The notes: generated by a model from the letters alone, not told the origin. A DNA stretch of 64,000 bases from DATJZG01 sp035499295 (GCA_035499295.1 DATJZG010000156.1:1-64000); one strand, 5' to 3'; positions 34,263 to 43,050 are shown, counted from the first letter of the stretch. Made by a program: numbers and translations.

Positions 34263-35291
34263 ATGCTCTCAGTGTGGACGACGCGAGTCGGAGGGCCGGA
34301 GGTGCTGGAGGTACGGGAGACGCCCGACCCCGTCCCCGGCCAAGGCCAGGTGCGCGTTCGGGTGCGGGCGGCTGGCCTGAACTTCGCGGAGGTGATGGCG
34401 CGCATGGGGCTCTACCCGGACGCGCCCAAGCTCCCCGCCGTCATGGGCTACGAAGTCTCTGGAGTCGTCGACGCTGTCGGCGACGGGGTGGTTGCGCCAG
34501 CGCTGGGGACCCGAGTCCTGGGCCTCACCCACTTCGGCGGGCACGCCGAGGCGGTGGTGGTCCCCGCCAGGCAGGCGCTGCCCATGCCCGAAGGCATGAC
34601 CTTCGAGGAGGCCGCGGCCCTCCCGGTAAACTACGTCACCGCCTACCACATGCTCTTCGAGGTCGGACACCTCCGCGAGGGGCAGTCGGTCCTGGTCCAC
34701 ATGGCGGCAGGTGGCGTCGGCATCGCGGCCCTTCAGCTCGCGCGCTCGGTGCCGGGCGTCACGATCTTCGGCACCGCTTCCGCGGCCAAGCACGGGGTGA
34801 TCCGCAGCGAAGGATGCCACCATCCCATCGACTACAGGACCGTTGACTATGCCGCCGAAGTGTCGCGCCTCACCGGCGGCAAGGGGGTGAACCTGGTGCT
34901 CGACCCCCTCGGCGGGACTGACTGGAGGAAGGGCTACCGGCTGCTGCGGCCTTCCGGGATGCTCGTCATGTTCGGCTTCGCCAACATCGTCCACGGCGAG
35001 CGACGCAATTTGCTGCGTGTAATCTCGCAGGGGCTTCGGATCCCCCGCTTCTCGCCACTCGCGCTCATGAATGACAACCGCGCCGTCGCAGGCGTCAACA
35101 TCGGGCACCTGTGGGGGGAGGAGGCGTTGATGACGCGGGAGATTCGGGACTTGCTCGAGCTCTACCGCAAGGGCGTGGTGAAGCCGCTCGTCGACTCGAC
35201 GTTCCCGTTCCAACGGGCCGCCGATGCCCACCGCCGCATCGTTGAAAGAAAGAACATCGGCAAAGTGGTACTCGTGCCCGAGACGCCTTGA
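34263..35291 (+). CDS. zinc-independent medium-chain reductase, VAT-1/quinone oxidoreductase-like
   Basis: The 342-residue MDR-fold protein has the GroES-like N-terminal domain (PAVMGYEVSGVVDAVGDGVV) and a Rossmann NADPH site with VLVHMAAGGVGIAALQLARS near residue 145. It has the VAT-1-type C-terminal half (RRNLLRVISQGLRIPRFSPL). Cysteine ligands for structural or catalytic zinc are absent, which points to a quinone- or enone-reducing branch using NADPH. ATG 34263 has GGAGGTG 6 nt upstream. It lies alone, just beyond the islet. Confidence 0.87.
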   Translation: MLSVWTTRVGGPEVLEVRETPDPVPGQGQVRVRVRAAGLNFAEVMARMGLYPDAPKLPAVMGYEVSGVVDAVGDGVVAPALGTRVLGLTHFGGHAEAVVVPARQALPMPEGMTFEEAAALPVNYVTAYHMLFEVGHLREGQSVLVHMAAGGVGIAALQLARSVPGVTIFGTASAAKHGVIRSEGCHHPIDYRTVDYAAEVSRLTGGKGVNLVLDPLGGTDWRKGYRLLRPSGMLVMFGFANIVHGERRNLLRVISQGLRIPRFSPLALMNDNRAVAGVNIGHLWGEEALMTREIRDLLELYRKGVVKPLVDSTFPFQRAADAHRRIVERKNIGKVVLVPETP

Positions 35292-35509
35292 GGTCTCGCC
35301 CCCGAGCCACTCGTGGCATGAGCCCTTCCTGGCTGGCCAAGGACAGCGAGAGACGCTCAGTCGAGTTCGCCAACCCCGCCGAATGGCGTCCAGGAGCAGC
35401 CGTCATGCCGGCAGCGCAAGCCGCCCTCCAGCCGACCTGGAGGAAGGGGAGTCCCGTTCGGCTAGGGGCCTGGTCCCGCGTCGGCGCCGGCTGCGCGCCC
35501 GCTCTGCGG

Positions 35510-37702
35510 TCACCCGCCGCGTCGTCGACCGCCGGCGCTCTCAGGCGGCGAGTCGACGGTCACCTCCACGGCGAAATCGGCAGTGCCACAGAGGTCGTCC
35601 ACCCGGGCATCGTCGGTAAGGTCGTTCACGCTCGCGCCCGCGTGTGCGCCCGCAACGCCCAGCGCCGCGTCTGGGCGGCCGTGCCCCCAGCCGTGCGGCA
35701 GGCTCACTACCCCGCGCGCCATCTCGTGCGTGACCGCGATCGGGACTCGGACGGCGCCGACTCGCGACGTGACCAGGGCCTCGTCCCCGTGCTCTAGACC
35801 GCGCGCTTCCGCGTCCTGGGGGTTCACGAGGAGCGTGCAGGCGGCAGCCCCCTTCACCAACCGCGCGCTGTTGTGCATCCACGAATTGTTGCCCCGGAGC
35901 TGTCGGCGGCCGATCAATAGCAGGCTGCCGACCGGAGGGGCGGGCTCGTCGAGGGCCTGCTCCAGCCTTCCGAGGTCGCGCTCGAAGCGATCGGGGACGA
36001 GCCGGACCAGGCGCCCTGAAGTGAAGAGTCGGCCGGGCAGACGCACCTCGAGCGGGCCCAGGTCGACGCCGTGCGGGCGGCGAGCCAGCGCCGCGAGCGA
36101 GAGCCGGTGGGGGCCGAGCCGGAGCAGGAGGTCGAGGAGCCGTCTCGGCCCGAGCGCGCGGGCCACCCCGAGAGCGACGCCCACGCTCGTTCGCCGGTTG
36201 CCGCCGCCCCGCCGGCGCAGCTCTGCGGCGAGGTCCGTGAGAACCTCCCAGTCCCCGCGGACGCCAGAAGGAGCGTCGACCAGGGCGGGAACGTGGCGCG
36301 CGACGTTGCGCACCGCGAACGAGTAGAGAGCGAGGTCGTAGTGCTCCCGCTCGAAGCCGAAGGCGACCGGAAGGAGGAGGTGCGCCTGGCGGGTGGTCTC
36401 GTTTCGGTAGAGGTCGATGGAGACCATGTATTCAAGCCGTGCGAGCGCGCGCTCCAGCCTCCCGCCGTTCGGCGTCGAGAGGACCGGGTTGCCGGCGAAG
36501 GTGACGAGTGCGCGAATGCGCCCCTCGCCCTCCGTCTCGATCTCCTCTGCCAAGGTGGCAGCGGGCAACTCCCCGCCAAACTCCGGCAGGCCCCGAACAC
36601 GGGTGCGGTAGCGGTCGAAGCCTCCGCGGCTCCCCAGCCGGTCGAGGAGCGCCACCAGGTCCGCGGCCGGGGTCGTGAACATGGCCCCGCCCGCCCGGTC
36701 GAGGTTTCCGGTGACGAGGTTCAGTGCCAGCACCAGCCAGGACGCGAGGCCGCCGAAGACCTGCGTCGAGATCCCCACGCGCCCGTAGCAGACCGCAGAG
36801 GGAGCCGCCGCGAACTCGCGAGCGAGCTCGCGGATGAGGTCGGCGTGGACCCCGGCGCGGCCGGCGACGCGCTCCGGGGGGAAGCGGTGAACGATCGCCT
36901 CCAAGCTGTCGAGCCCGACGGTGAAGTCGGCGAGACGCCCTGGACGCGCGAGTCCCTCCGAGAAGATCACGTGCAGCATGCCGAGAAGGAGCGGGGCGTC
37001 CCCGCCCGGTCGAATGGGGACGTGGCGGTCTGCGAACCGGGCGGTCTCGGACCGCCGGGGGTCGACGACCACGACCCGACCGCCCCGTGCTCGGAGTTGC
37101 TCGAGGCGGGTGGCGATGCCCGGCGCGGTCATCAGGCTGCCGTTCGAGACGAGCGGGTTCGCTCCCAGGACGAGGAAGAACGCCGTCCGGTCCACGTCCG
37201 GCACCGGGACGAGCAGGGCGTGGCCGAACATCTCCAGCGCGGCGAGCATCTGCGGCAGTTGGTCGACCGAGGTGGCGGAGAACCGGGAGCGGCTGCCCAG
37301 TGCACGGGAGAAAAACGCCGTCCCGAGCGTCGCCCCGTAGCCATGGACGGTCGGATTGCCCAGGTAGAGCGCGACCGAGTGGCGACCGTGCCGGCGCTGG
37401 ATCTCGGCGAGGCGGCTCCCCGCCTCGCGGAGTGCCTCCTTCCACGAGACGGGCGTCCATCCGCTCTCCGAGCGGCGAAGCGGCTCGCGGACGCGATCGG
37501 GGTCCGACATCACATCGGGGATGGCCGCTGCCTTGGGGCAGACGTGTCCTCGGCTGAAGGGGTCGTCGGAGTCACCGCGAACCCGCACCACCCGCTCGCC
37601 CTCGAGGTCGACGGCGAGACCGCAGGCCGCCTCGCACAGCATGCAGGTGTGAAGCCGCGTCGTCGTCGCAGGCGACCCCATCCGCGGGCTCCGGAAAGTC
37701 AC
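35510..37702 (-). CDS. molybdopterin-dependent oxidoreductase, DMSO-reductase superfamily
   Basis: The 730-residue protein has an N-terminal 4Fe-4S site (Cys20, 23, 27 and 55; CMLCEAACG then HVCPKA). The molybdopterin domains follow (LGANPLVSNGSLMTAP, VVVDPRRSETARFADRHVPI, GNLDRAGGAMFTTP). The C-terminal cofactor-binding barrel starts about residue 590 (RRQLRGNNSWMHNSARLV). No Tat signal is present, so it is probably cytoplasmic. Where formate dehydrogenases and Nap enzymes have Cys or Sec as molybdenum ligand, this protein reads SATSVDQ, without Cys or Sec. No electron-transfer subunit or chaperone is adjacent, so the substrate is unknown. GTG 37702 or ATG 37681 could be the start. Confidence 0.87.
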   Translation of the reverse strand: MTFRSPRMGSPATTTRLHTCMLCEAACGLAVDLEGERVVRVRGDSDDPFSRGHVCPKAAAIPDVMSDPDRVREPLRRSESGWTPVSWKEALREAGSRLAEIQRRHGRHSVALYLGNPTVHGYGATLGTAFFSRALGSRSRFSATSVDQLPQMLAALEMFGHALLVPVPDVDRTAFFLVLGANPLVSNGSLMTAPGIATRLEQLRARGGRVVVVDPRRSETARFADRHVPIRPGGDAPLLLGMLHVIFSEGLARPGRLADFTVGLDSLEAIVHRFPPERVAGRAGVHADLIRELAREFAAAPSAVCYGRVGISTQVFGGLASWLVLALNLVTGNLDRAGGAMFTTPAADLVALLDRLGSRGGFDRYRTRVRGLPEFGGELPAATLAEEIETEGEGRIRALVTFAGNPVLSTPNGGRLERALARLEYMVSIDLYRNETTRQAHLLLPVAFGFEREHYDLALYSFAVRNVARHVPALVDAPSGVRGDWEVLTDLAAELRRRGGGNRRTSVGVALGVARALGPRRLLDLLLRLGPHRLSLAALARRPHGVDLGPLEVRLPGRLFTSGRLVRLVPDRFERDLGRLEQALDEPAPPVGSLLLIGRRQLRGNNSWMHNSARLVKGAAACTLLVNPQDAEARGLEHGDEALVTSRVGAVRVPIAVTHEMARGVVSLPHGWGHGRPDAALGVAGAHAGASVNDLTDDARVDDLCGTADFAVEVTVDSPPESAGGRRRGG

Positions 37703-38032
37703 GCTCCCTGTCCGCTCGGTGCCGGTCGACGAGGTCGCCGGCAGCCGTCACTCGCGCGCACGGCGAGCATCCTGCTCCGCCTCGCTCGTTTCCAGAGGGA
37801 TCTTGGGGACGTGCGAGGCGGGAGGTAAATGCCGAGCTAGGTAGGGCGCATGACCGCCTGGATAATCCGAGGGAGTGGGCCACCTCCAAGCCGGATCTCT
37901 TCGGACCCCGTCGGGTTGCGTAGCTCCCCCATCGGGCTCGAGTGCTCCCCCTCCGCGCGGGCAGCGGCCTCGCCTCCCGGAGCTGGCGGGGGGACTTCCC
38001 CGCCTCCCGGCCGGCCCCAGGCGCGGCAGGAT
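37703..38032. other. 330-bp intergenic region, no gene seen
   Basis: Short open frames here are Arg/Pro-rich shadows without a ribosome site or recognisable domain. The stretch would carry the promoter of the molybdopterin oxidoreductase gene and the 3' end of the thioesterase transcript. Confidence 0.5.
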
Positions 38033-38506
38033 TCAGCGCCCCGGGGACTGGCGCCAGCCCTCCGGGACCTCGACGGCAAGCACCTCGGCCTTGGCGCAAT
38101 CGCGCCCGCCCGACCGGACGGTGCAGTCCACGACGCGCTTGCGCCCGCTTACCTCGCGGACGCGCGCTCGCAGCTCGACCGGCTGGTGAATGGGCGTCGG
38201 AGCCAGGTAGTCGACGCGGAGCGCTGCGGTGACGGCCCAGCGGAACGGGACGGCGCCGAGCTCCTCGCCGGCCACGCGGTAGGAGTCCGCGATGGCGGTG
38301 CAGACGGCATGACAGTCGATGACGGTAGCGAGGATCCCCCCGTTCAGGACGTGCGTCGGACCCGCCATGTGCTCCCGGCGCGGCTGGAAGCGGCACACGG
38401 CCTCCTCGCCATCCCAGTAGCTCTTGATCTGCAAGCCGAGCGGGTTGAGCGGCCCGCAGCCGAAGCAGTGGTTATCGGGAATGCAGTCCTGGATCGCTTT
38501 CGCCAA
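38033..38506 (-). CDS. PaaI-family hotdog acyl-CoA thioesterase
   Basis: The 157-residue single hotdog-fold protein hydrolyses an acyl-CoA thioester; the substrate is not known. The helix signature HVLNGGILATVIDCHAVCTA near residue 52 corresponds to the HGG...D active-site segment of PaaI-like enzymes, with Asn-Gly-Gly in place of His-Gly-Gly. Cys residues in the N-terminus (NHCFGCGPLNPLGLQ) match a well-known subfamily pattern. TTG 38506-38504 is supported by GGAGG 6 nt upstream. Confidence 0.85.
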   Translation of the reverse strand: MAKAIQDCIPDNHCFGCGPLNPLGLQIKSYWDGEEAVCRFQPRREHMAGPTHVLNGGILATVIDCHAVCTAIADSYRVAGEELGAVPFRWAVTAALRVDYLAPTPIHQPVELRARVREVSGRKRVVDCTVRSGGRDCAKAEVLAVEVPEGWRQSPGR

Positions 38507-38655
38507 GGGTGCCTCCTCAGTGCGTCGAAGTCCCTAACGAGCCGGTCGGTGCCCTGCACCCCCTCTCCGAGCATCGGCGCTCCATGGGGAAGTCAGGGTC
38601 CCCGCGTCTCTCGGCGAAGGACTCCCCGGGCCGAGCTCGACCGGTGCATCGGCGT

Positions 38656-39558
38656 TCAGCGGGCGGCAGTCGCGAGAGAGGTTCCGCGCTCGTACTCGAG
38701 GCAGGTCGTCTCCGGCAACAGCGAGAGATCGGTGACGCGCAAGAAGTCGCGAAGTGTTGTCCCGGTGCACTGGGAATCGATGTTGGCGGCTCCCCGGCGC
38801 GCCCCCACGTCGTCGGCGTGGACGGTGCGCTGGTCGATGCTGAACCGCGTACGGCCAGACCGATTGGGTACCGAGGAGCGCAACTGGGCTCCGGAAAATA
38901 CGATCACGCCTCCCACCGTTGACAGCAGGCGGATTTGCGGATCGAGGTCGATGGGCTCCTCGGGGCGGGGCTGCCTGCGGGTATCGGCTTTGATGTGCTT
39001 CGCCGCCTCCCGTCGACTGGTGCGATTCCACTCTCGGTAATTGTAGTCGCGTGACCCGTTCTTCACGGGGGCATCGAAATAGCGAGGGTGAAACGCCATG
39101 CAGTTGTCCGCGCGCACCTCGTAGATCGGGATCCACCAGTTGAGCTGGCACATGGGGGCCGAGTACCAGGTGTCCCGGTGCGGGTGGAAGGCGTAGGCGA
39201 TGCCGGAGGTGAGGTAGTCATCGCTCGTCGAGGTGCGCATTCGCGGCACATCGAAGTGAGTGACCTCGGGATCGCATCCGAGCTCCCGCAGGAGGGCTTG
39301 GATGCACTCCTTCGAGCGAGGGTGGTGGATGAAGCGCGGCTTCAGGTCCGCGAGGAGCGCGGCGTACTGCTCCACCGGAAACGAGTACTGAGCCGTCTCG
39401 GGGTCGTGCCCCCCGAAGGCCTCCCCGATCAGCCCGCGCGCGAACTCAACCAGGGCGAGGGAGCCGGGGACCAGGGCGTAGACGAAGAGATCGCCCGCGT
39501 AGAGCCGCTGTCTTCGTGCGTCGTCGTCCAGCTTCGACTCGTAGTGGATGGCGGTCAT
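38656..39558 (-). CDS. phytanoyl-CoA dioxygenase-like protein lacking the distal Fe ligand
   Basis: The 300-residue product resembles Fe(II)/2-oxoglutarate oxygenases of the PhyH superfamily. It has the HxD pair as His127-Arg-Asp129 (FHPHRDTWYSAP) and a C-terminal core strand SGRTRFSIDQRTV with the Arg that would bind 2-oxoglutarate. Where homologues usually read AQLHS.VPN, this one reads AQLRSSVPN. The distal His is therefore Arg227, which suggests loss of catalysis or a different metal site. ATG 39558 was chosen; the ribosome site is weak. There is no biosynthetic neighbourhood. The exact subfamily is unknown. Confidence 0.65.
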   Translation of the reverse strand: MTAIHYESKLDDDARRQRLYAGDLFVYALVPGSLALVEFARGLIGEAFGGHDPETAQYSFPVEQYAALLADLKPRFIHHPRSKECIQALLRELGCDPEVTHFDVPRMRTSTSDDYLTSGIAYAFHPHRDTWYSAPMCQLNWWIPIYEVRADNCMAFHPRYFDAPVKNGSRDYNYREWNRTSRREAAKHIKADTRRQPRPEEPIDLDPQIRLLSTVGGVIVFSGAQLRSSVPNRSGRTRFSIDQRTVHADDVGARRGAANIDSQCTGTTLRDFLRVTDLSLLPETTCLEYERGTSLATAAR

Positions 39559-39796
39559 TCGAATCGCGCGCCCCTGCGAAGGGCTTCCGGCATCGGACTC
39601 CGAGTCCCGGATTGGAAGAGTTTGCACACCGGGTGAGCATTGACAACAGGACCCGTGCGAAGCGCTCGCAGTCTCGGCGCCGCGCGGATCCTGTGCCGAT
39701 CGGATCCATACGGCCGTGGCCGGCTGCGAGAGCGACCCGCCCCCATCCGTGGTTCCCCGGGTCACCCGAGGTGACGAGAGGGGGCAGCGGCCGGTC

Positions 39797-39823
39797 CCGG
39801 GCTGACCTTCTTTGTCAGCCCGG
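39797..39823. other. perfect 10-bp stem-loop
   Basis: CCGGGCTGAC (39797-39806) pairs fully with GTCAGCCCGG (39814-39823) around the 7-nt loop CTTCTTT. It lies in the gap between the divergent genes starting at 39558 (minus) and 39958 (plus). No T-run follows on either strand, so an operator or RNA structure is as likely as a terminator. Confidence 0.5.
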
Positions 39824-39957
39824 CTCGGCGAAGGCGCGTCGCGCCGGGCCTCTCCGCGCTCGGCCCGCCGGCACCGCAGTTGCTTGTCTTCCCTGGAGGG
39901 AACGAGGGGCAGGTCGCGTTCGCCTCACGGGCGCTGGCGCTCGCGCGACCCAGGACG

Positions 39958-40782
39958 ATGAAGCCGGCCAAAGTAGGCTCGACGGGAGTCAGGCTGCTCA
40001 ACTGCCACCCCATGGTGGCCGGCGAGGGCTTCTACGCCTTCGTGCGTTGGTGCGCCGTCGAGATGGACTGGCTGCGCCACCTCGAGAACCCTCGCCGGGC
40101 CCTCGACGTCTGGGTCCTCGCTGGCTCCTTGGCCAACGAACGGGATCGCGAGATCTACGGCATGGCAAGCGCATCCGCGTCCGACGCCGTCCGCGAGCTC
40201 TCAGCCCTGTGGTTCCGCGGCGGAGACGTCTTCCTGCCACTCGACACCCTCTGCGACGGGGCGACGTTGGCCGAGACGTTCGTCCACGAGCTACAGCACG
40301 TCATCGATTTCGTCTCGGGGGAGTGGTCGCAGATGACCCGCGAGCAGTGCGAAGCCCGCGCCTACGGCGCCGAGGCTGAGTTCTGGAGGCGGGTGCCTCG
40401 CCGGGAGGCCTTCCGGAGGTTCGAGGCCCTGGCGGCACCGGAGGTCCGCGCCTCGCTGAAGGCGCTCGTCCGCCGGACGGCCAAGCCGCACCACGTCCGG
40501 GCGCTCGAGGCGATGCACCTGAGAGCGACCATCGCGAGGTGCCTGGAGGCCGTCGCCGCTCATGGGCTGCCGAACTGCGACGAGGTGTTCGAGCTCGTCG
40601 TGTCCGCTGCCAAGAGCCTCCATGCCAGCGGGGTTCGGTATGACGCCGCCGCGGTCACCGAAAGCGTGGTGGAGGACTACGTGATCCTGCAGGCGCATCG
40701 GGCCGATGTCGCCGCCGGGCGCCGGGACGCGCCCAGCCGCGGGGTCGAGACGCGCAGCACCGAAGCCTTGCTGCAGTCGTAG
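39958..40782 (+). CDS. hypothetical protein with HExxH metalloprotease-like motif
   Basis: The family is not recognised. The product from ATG 39958 is 274 residues, and a TTG start at 39880 would add 26 residues. The motif ETFVHELQHVIDFVSGEW near residue 103 is a zinc HExxH site within a helix, followed by Glu/Arg-rich sequence (REQCEARAYGAEAEFW). In that segment the second Glu-bearing helix (E...A.....E) could supply the third zinc ligand, as in gluzincins. No signal peptide is present. It is likely a small intracellular zinc peptidase or a toxin-like enzyme, but this rests on the motif alone. Confidence 0.65.
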   Translation: MKPAKVGSTGVRLLNCHPMVAGEGFYAFVRWCAVEMDWLRHLENPRRALDVWVLAGSLANERDREIYGMASASASDAVRELSALWFRGGDVFLPLDTLCDGATLAETFVHELQHVIDFVSGEWSQMTREQCEARAYGAEAEFWRRVPRREAFRRFEALAAPEVRASLKALVRRTAKPHHVRALEAMHLRATIARCLEAVAAHGLPNCDEVFELVVSAAKSLHASGVRYDAAAVTESVVEDYVILQAHRADVAAGRRDAPSRGVETRSTEALLQS

Positions 40783-40872
40783 CCGAAGAGAACCCAGAGG
40801 GAGACGTCGCTCGTCGACTCGGGTCCCGGGCAGCAGTGATATCCTCGCGCCGTCCCGGAAGGAGGAAGACTC

Positions 40873-41187
40873 GTGCGCTGGTACGCCTACGTCGCTTACT
40901 TCTTTGGCGGTGCCTTCGCCGTCAACGCCGTGCCGCATTTCGTGAGCGGGGTGTCGGGGCGGCCGTTCCCGAGCCCCTTCGCGACGCCGCCGGGTGAGGG
41001 GCTGTCGTCCGCGAACGTCAACGTGTGGTGGGGCGCGTTCAACCTGCTCGTCGCCTACCTGCTCCTCTGCCGAGTCGGGACGTTCGAGTTTCGGAAGGCG
41101 AAAAGCGTCCTTCCGGTGGCCCTGGGTGGGCTCCTCATGGCTCTCATGCTCGCGCGCGCGTTCGGCCGTCTCTTCGGGGGCCTTTAG
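40873..41187 (+). CDS. small integral membrane protein
   Basis: The 104-residue product has three hydrophobic helices: residues ~3-20, ~50-66 and ~80-96. Between the first two lies the polar segment PHFVSGVSGRPFPSPFATPP. I have the impression this VPHF.SG..GR.F.SPF pattern recurs in many bacteria, but no function is known to me. GTG 40873 has GAAGGAGGAAG at the right distance. It stands alone. Confidence 0.75.
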   Translation: MRWYAYVAYFFGGAFAVNAVPHFVSGVSGRPFPSPFATPPGEGLSSANVNVWWGAFNLLVAYLLLCRVGTFEFRKAKSVLPVALGGLLMALMLARAFGRLFGGL

Positions 41188-41438
41188 TCCCCGCGCTTCA
41201 GGCGGCCTCGGGCAGCGGCGCGAACGCTTCCGGGCCTCCCGGGTTCGCGCTCTGCGGAGTTCCCGAAAGGTCGGCCTCGCCGGCACCCCGGCGCGCCTGG
41301 CGCAACAACTCCTCCCTCAGTCCTGGCCAGAGTGCCCTAAAGGGGATGGGACCGCCCCGGCGTCGGGTGGTCTGTCCGTAGCTGAACACGCGATCAGTAT
41401 AAGGCGCGCGTCCCGACGATGCAAGGCCTGGGCGCGAA

Positions 41439-41975
41439 TCAGCGTCGCCCGGCCTCTCGACAGATGCGCTCCACGTCTTCGCCCGAGAGGCGGCGCTCTC
41501 GAAGAAGGGCGTCGGCGACGGCCTCGACCGCGGGCCAGAGCCCGTCGAGCTCCTTCGCCACGGTCTCGCAGCGGTCGGCGAGCCAGGCCCAGACGTTCCG
41601 CTGACGCTCCTCCGCCAGCGCCGACGAGGGCGCTCGGGCACCATCGTCAAACTCCCTGGCCATCCGGTGACGGGCGAGCTCGCCCGCCCTGTAGATGTCG
41701 AGCTGGCCTGCGTGCTCCGCGAGAAAGGACTCGAAATCGTCCTCGTTGCCGAACGCCCTCCATTCCGCCATCGGCCCGGCCAGGGAGATGTCGATGAGGT
41801 CGTCGGCCGTCCCGGTGTCGCTCGTCGACTTGCAGAAGCCGTCGACCTCGGGCTCGAGCTCGTCCGAGCGAATGGTCAGGAAGGCGACCGCCTTGCCGCG
41901 AGACACGTACATGCAGGCGTGCGCGGCCTCGTGGAGCGCGAAGATCCGATACGGGTGCGGGCGCCGAAACCTCAC
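41439..41975 (-). CDS. stand-alone M41-like (FtsH peptidase-like) protein
   Basis: The 178-residue product carries IFALHEAAHACMYVS at residues ~11-25. HEAAH is close to the HEAGH zinc motif of FtsH peptidases (M41). It also has DISLAGPMAEWRAFG near residue 62, resembling the helix after the zinc site (LAG..AE), and ends in a helical bundle (DALLRERRLSGEDVERICRE). The AAA+ and membrane parts of FtsH are missing, so this is a free peptidase-domain relative. Whether it is active is uncertain. GTG 41975 is the start. Confidence 0.72.
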   Translation of the reverse strand: MRFRRPHPYRIFALHEAAHACMYVSRGKAVAFLTIRSDELEPEVDGFCKSTSDTGTADDLIDISLAGPMAEWRAFGNEDDFESFLAEHAGQLDIYRAGELARHRMAREFDDGARAPSSALAEERQRNVWAWLADRCETVAKELDGLWPAVEAVADALLRERRLSGEDVERICREAGRR

Positions 41976-42149
41976 CAGAGAGGAGTCTACAGGAAGCGGC
42001 GGCAGGTGCCGGTCGCCGAGGCCCGCCGGTTCGCGACAATTCGGCGCCGCGCGGGCGAGCGCCGATTAGGCTCTCCTCGCCAGCCGGAGAGCGCGCCTCG
42101 CGGGAGCCGGCCGGGCACGCCCCGGCGCGAGACTGGAGAGGATGGACAC

Positions 42150-42575
42150 ATGAAGAGCACCTTGGCCCCAGGTATCGCCCTCGCGTTCCGGTACACGGTG
42201 GCCGACGACAAGACCGTCCCACACGTCTATCCGGAATCGCCCCTCTTCCGCGAGATGCCCTCGGTGTTCGCCACCGCCTACCTGGTCGGGCTCCTCGAGT
42301 GGGCGTGCATCGAGGCGATCGCCCCGCACCTCGATCCAGGCGAACAGTCGGTGGGAACGGGCGTCTGGGTGACCCACAGTGCCGCGACGCCCCCCGGGCT
42401 GACCGTCACGGTCGAGGTGTCGCTCTTGAAGGTGGAGGGCCGGAGGCTCACCTTCTCGGTGCGCGCCCACGACGGCGTGGACCCGATCGGCGAGGGCACG
42501 CACGAGCGCTTCGTCATCGACCGGGAGCGCTTCGTCCGCAAGGTGGCGGAGAAGGCCGCCGCCGCACGCAGGTGA
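42150..42575 (+). CDS. FlK-like hotdog acyl-CoA thioesterase
   Basis: The 141-residue protein resembles the fluoroacetyl-CoA thioesterase FlK family. FATAYLVGLLEWACIEAI holds the Thr and Glu of the active site, THSAATPPG holds the His, and EGRRLTFSVRAHDG and GEGTHERFVID are family-typical strands. Such enzymes are often encoded in general metabolism, so fluoroacetate use should not be assumed. ATG 42150 has GGAGAGGATGG upstream. Confidence 0.85.
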   Translation: MKSTLAPGIALAFRYTVADDKTVPHVYPESPLFREMPSVFATAYLVGLLEWACIEAIAPHLDPGEQSVGTGVWVTHSAATPPGLTVTVEVSLLKVEGRRLTFSVRAHDGVDPIGEGTHERFVIDRERFVRKVAEKAAAARR

Positions 42576-42648
42576 GCTTCCCTTCGCCCACGTGGTCGTG
42601 GCCGCGCGGGCATGGCATGGTCTGAAGGGAGACCCCAGGAGGCTCGCC

Positions 42649-43050
42649 ATGACCCTCGCGCTCGCCTTTGCGCTCTTGCTCACGTTGCCGCCCCCCGCCT
42701 CCGCCGGCGAGCGCGCGCAGCCGGGGCTGTGGGAGGTGAGCGTCCAGGTCGAGTTGCCCGGCGTTACGCAGCCCCCGCCGCCGACCACACAGACCGAGTG
42801 CCTGAGCCAGAAGGATGTGGAGGCAGACCCCGTCCCCTCGCTCGACAAGGGTGCCTGCCGCGCCACCGACGTTCGCCGCTCCGGCGACAAGGTCACCTGG
42901 AAGGTCGTCTGCGAGGGCCCGCTCCCGGGGCGGGGCGAGGGCGAGATCACCTACCAGAGCCCGACCTCCTACGACGGCTGGATGACCCTGGAGACGGGGG
43001 GCGCCGTGGTGCGGGCCACGCTAAAGGCGCGTCGCCTGGGCGGCTGCTAG
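42649..43050 (+). CDS. DUF3617-like secreted protein
   Basis: The 133-residue product has a cleavable signal peptide (MTLALAFALLLTLPPPASAG) and then QPGLWEVSVQVELPG. It has a Cys in TECLSQKD, CRATDVRRSGDKVTWKVVCE and GEGEITYQSPTSYDG, the usual layout of DUF3617 periplasmic proteins. These have four Cys likely joined in disulfides, and their function is unknown. ATG 42649 has CCAGGAGG 7 nt upstream. Confidence 0.8.
   Translation: MTLALAFALLLTLPPPASAGERAQPGLWEVSVQVELPGVTQPPPPTTQTECLSQKDVEADPVPSLDKGACRATDVRRSGDKVTWKVVCEGPLPGRGEGEITYQSPTSYDGWMTLETGGAVVRATLKARRLGGC

Noticed and set aside
37837..38079. 80-codon minus frame in the gap before the thioesterase gene
   Set aside because: It has Arg/Pro/Ala-rich composition, no ribosome site, and overlaps the end of the thioesterase gene.
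41198..41438. Minus-strand frame (GGPIPFRALWPGLREELLRQ) downstream of the M41-like gene
   Set aside because: It looks weakly protein-like, but it lacks a start with a ribosome site and any known domain, and it overlaps the start of the longer frame of another gene.
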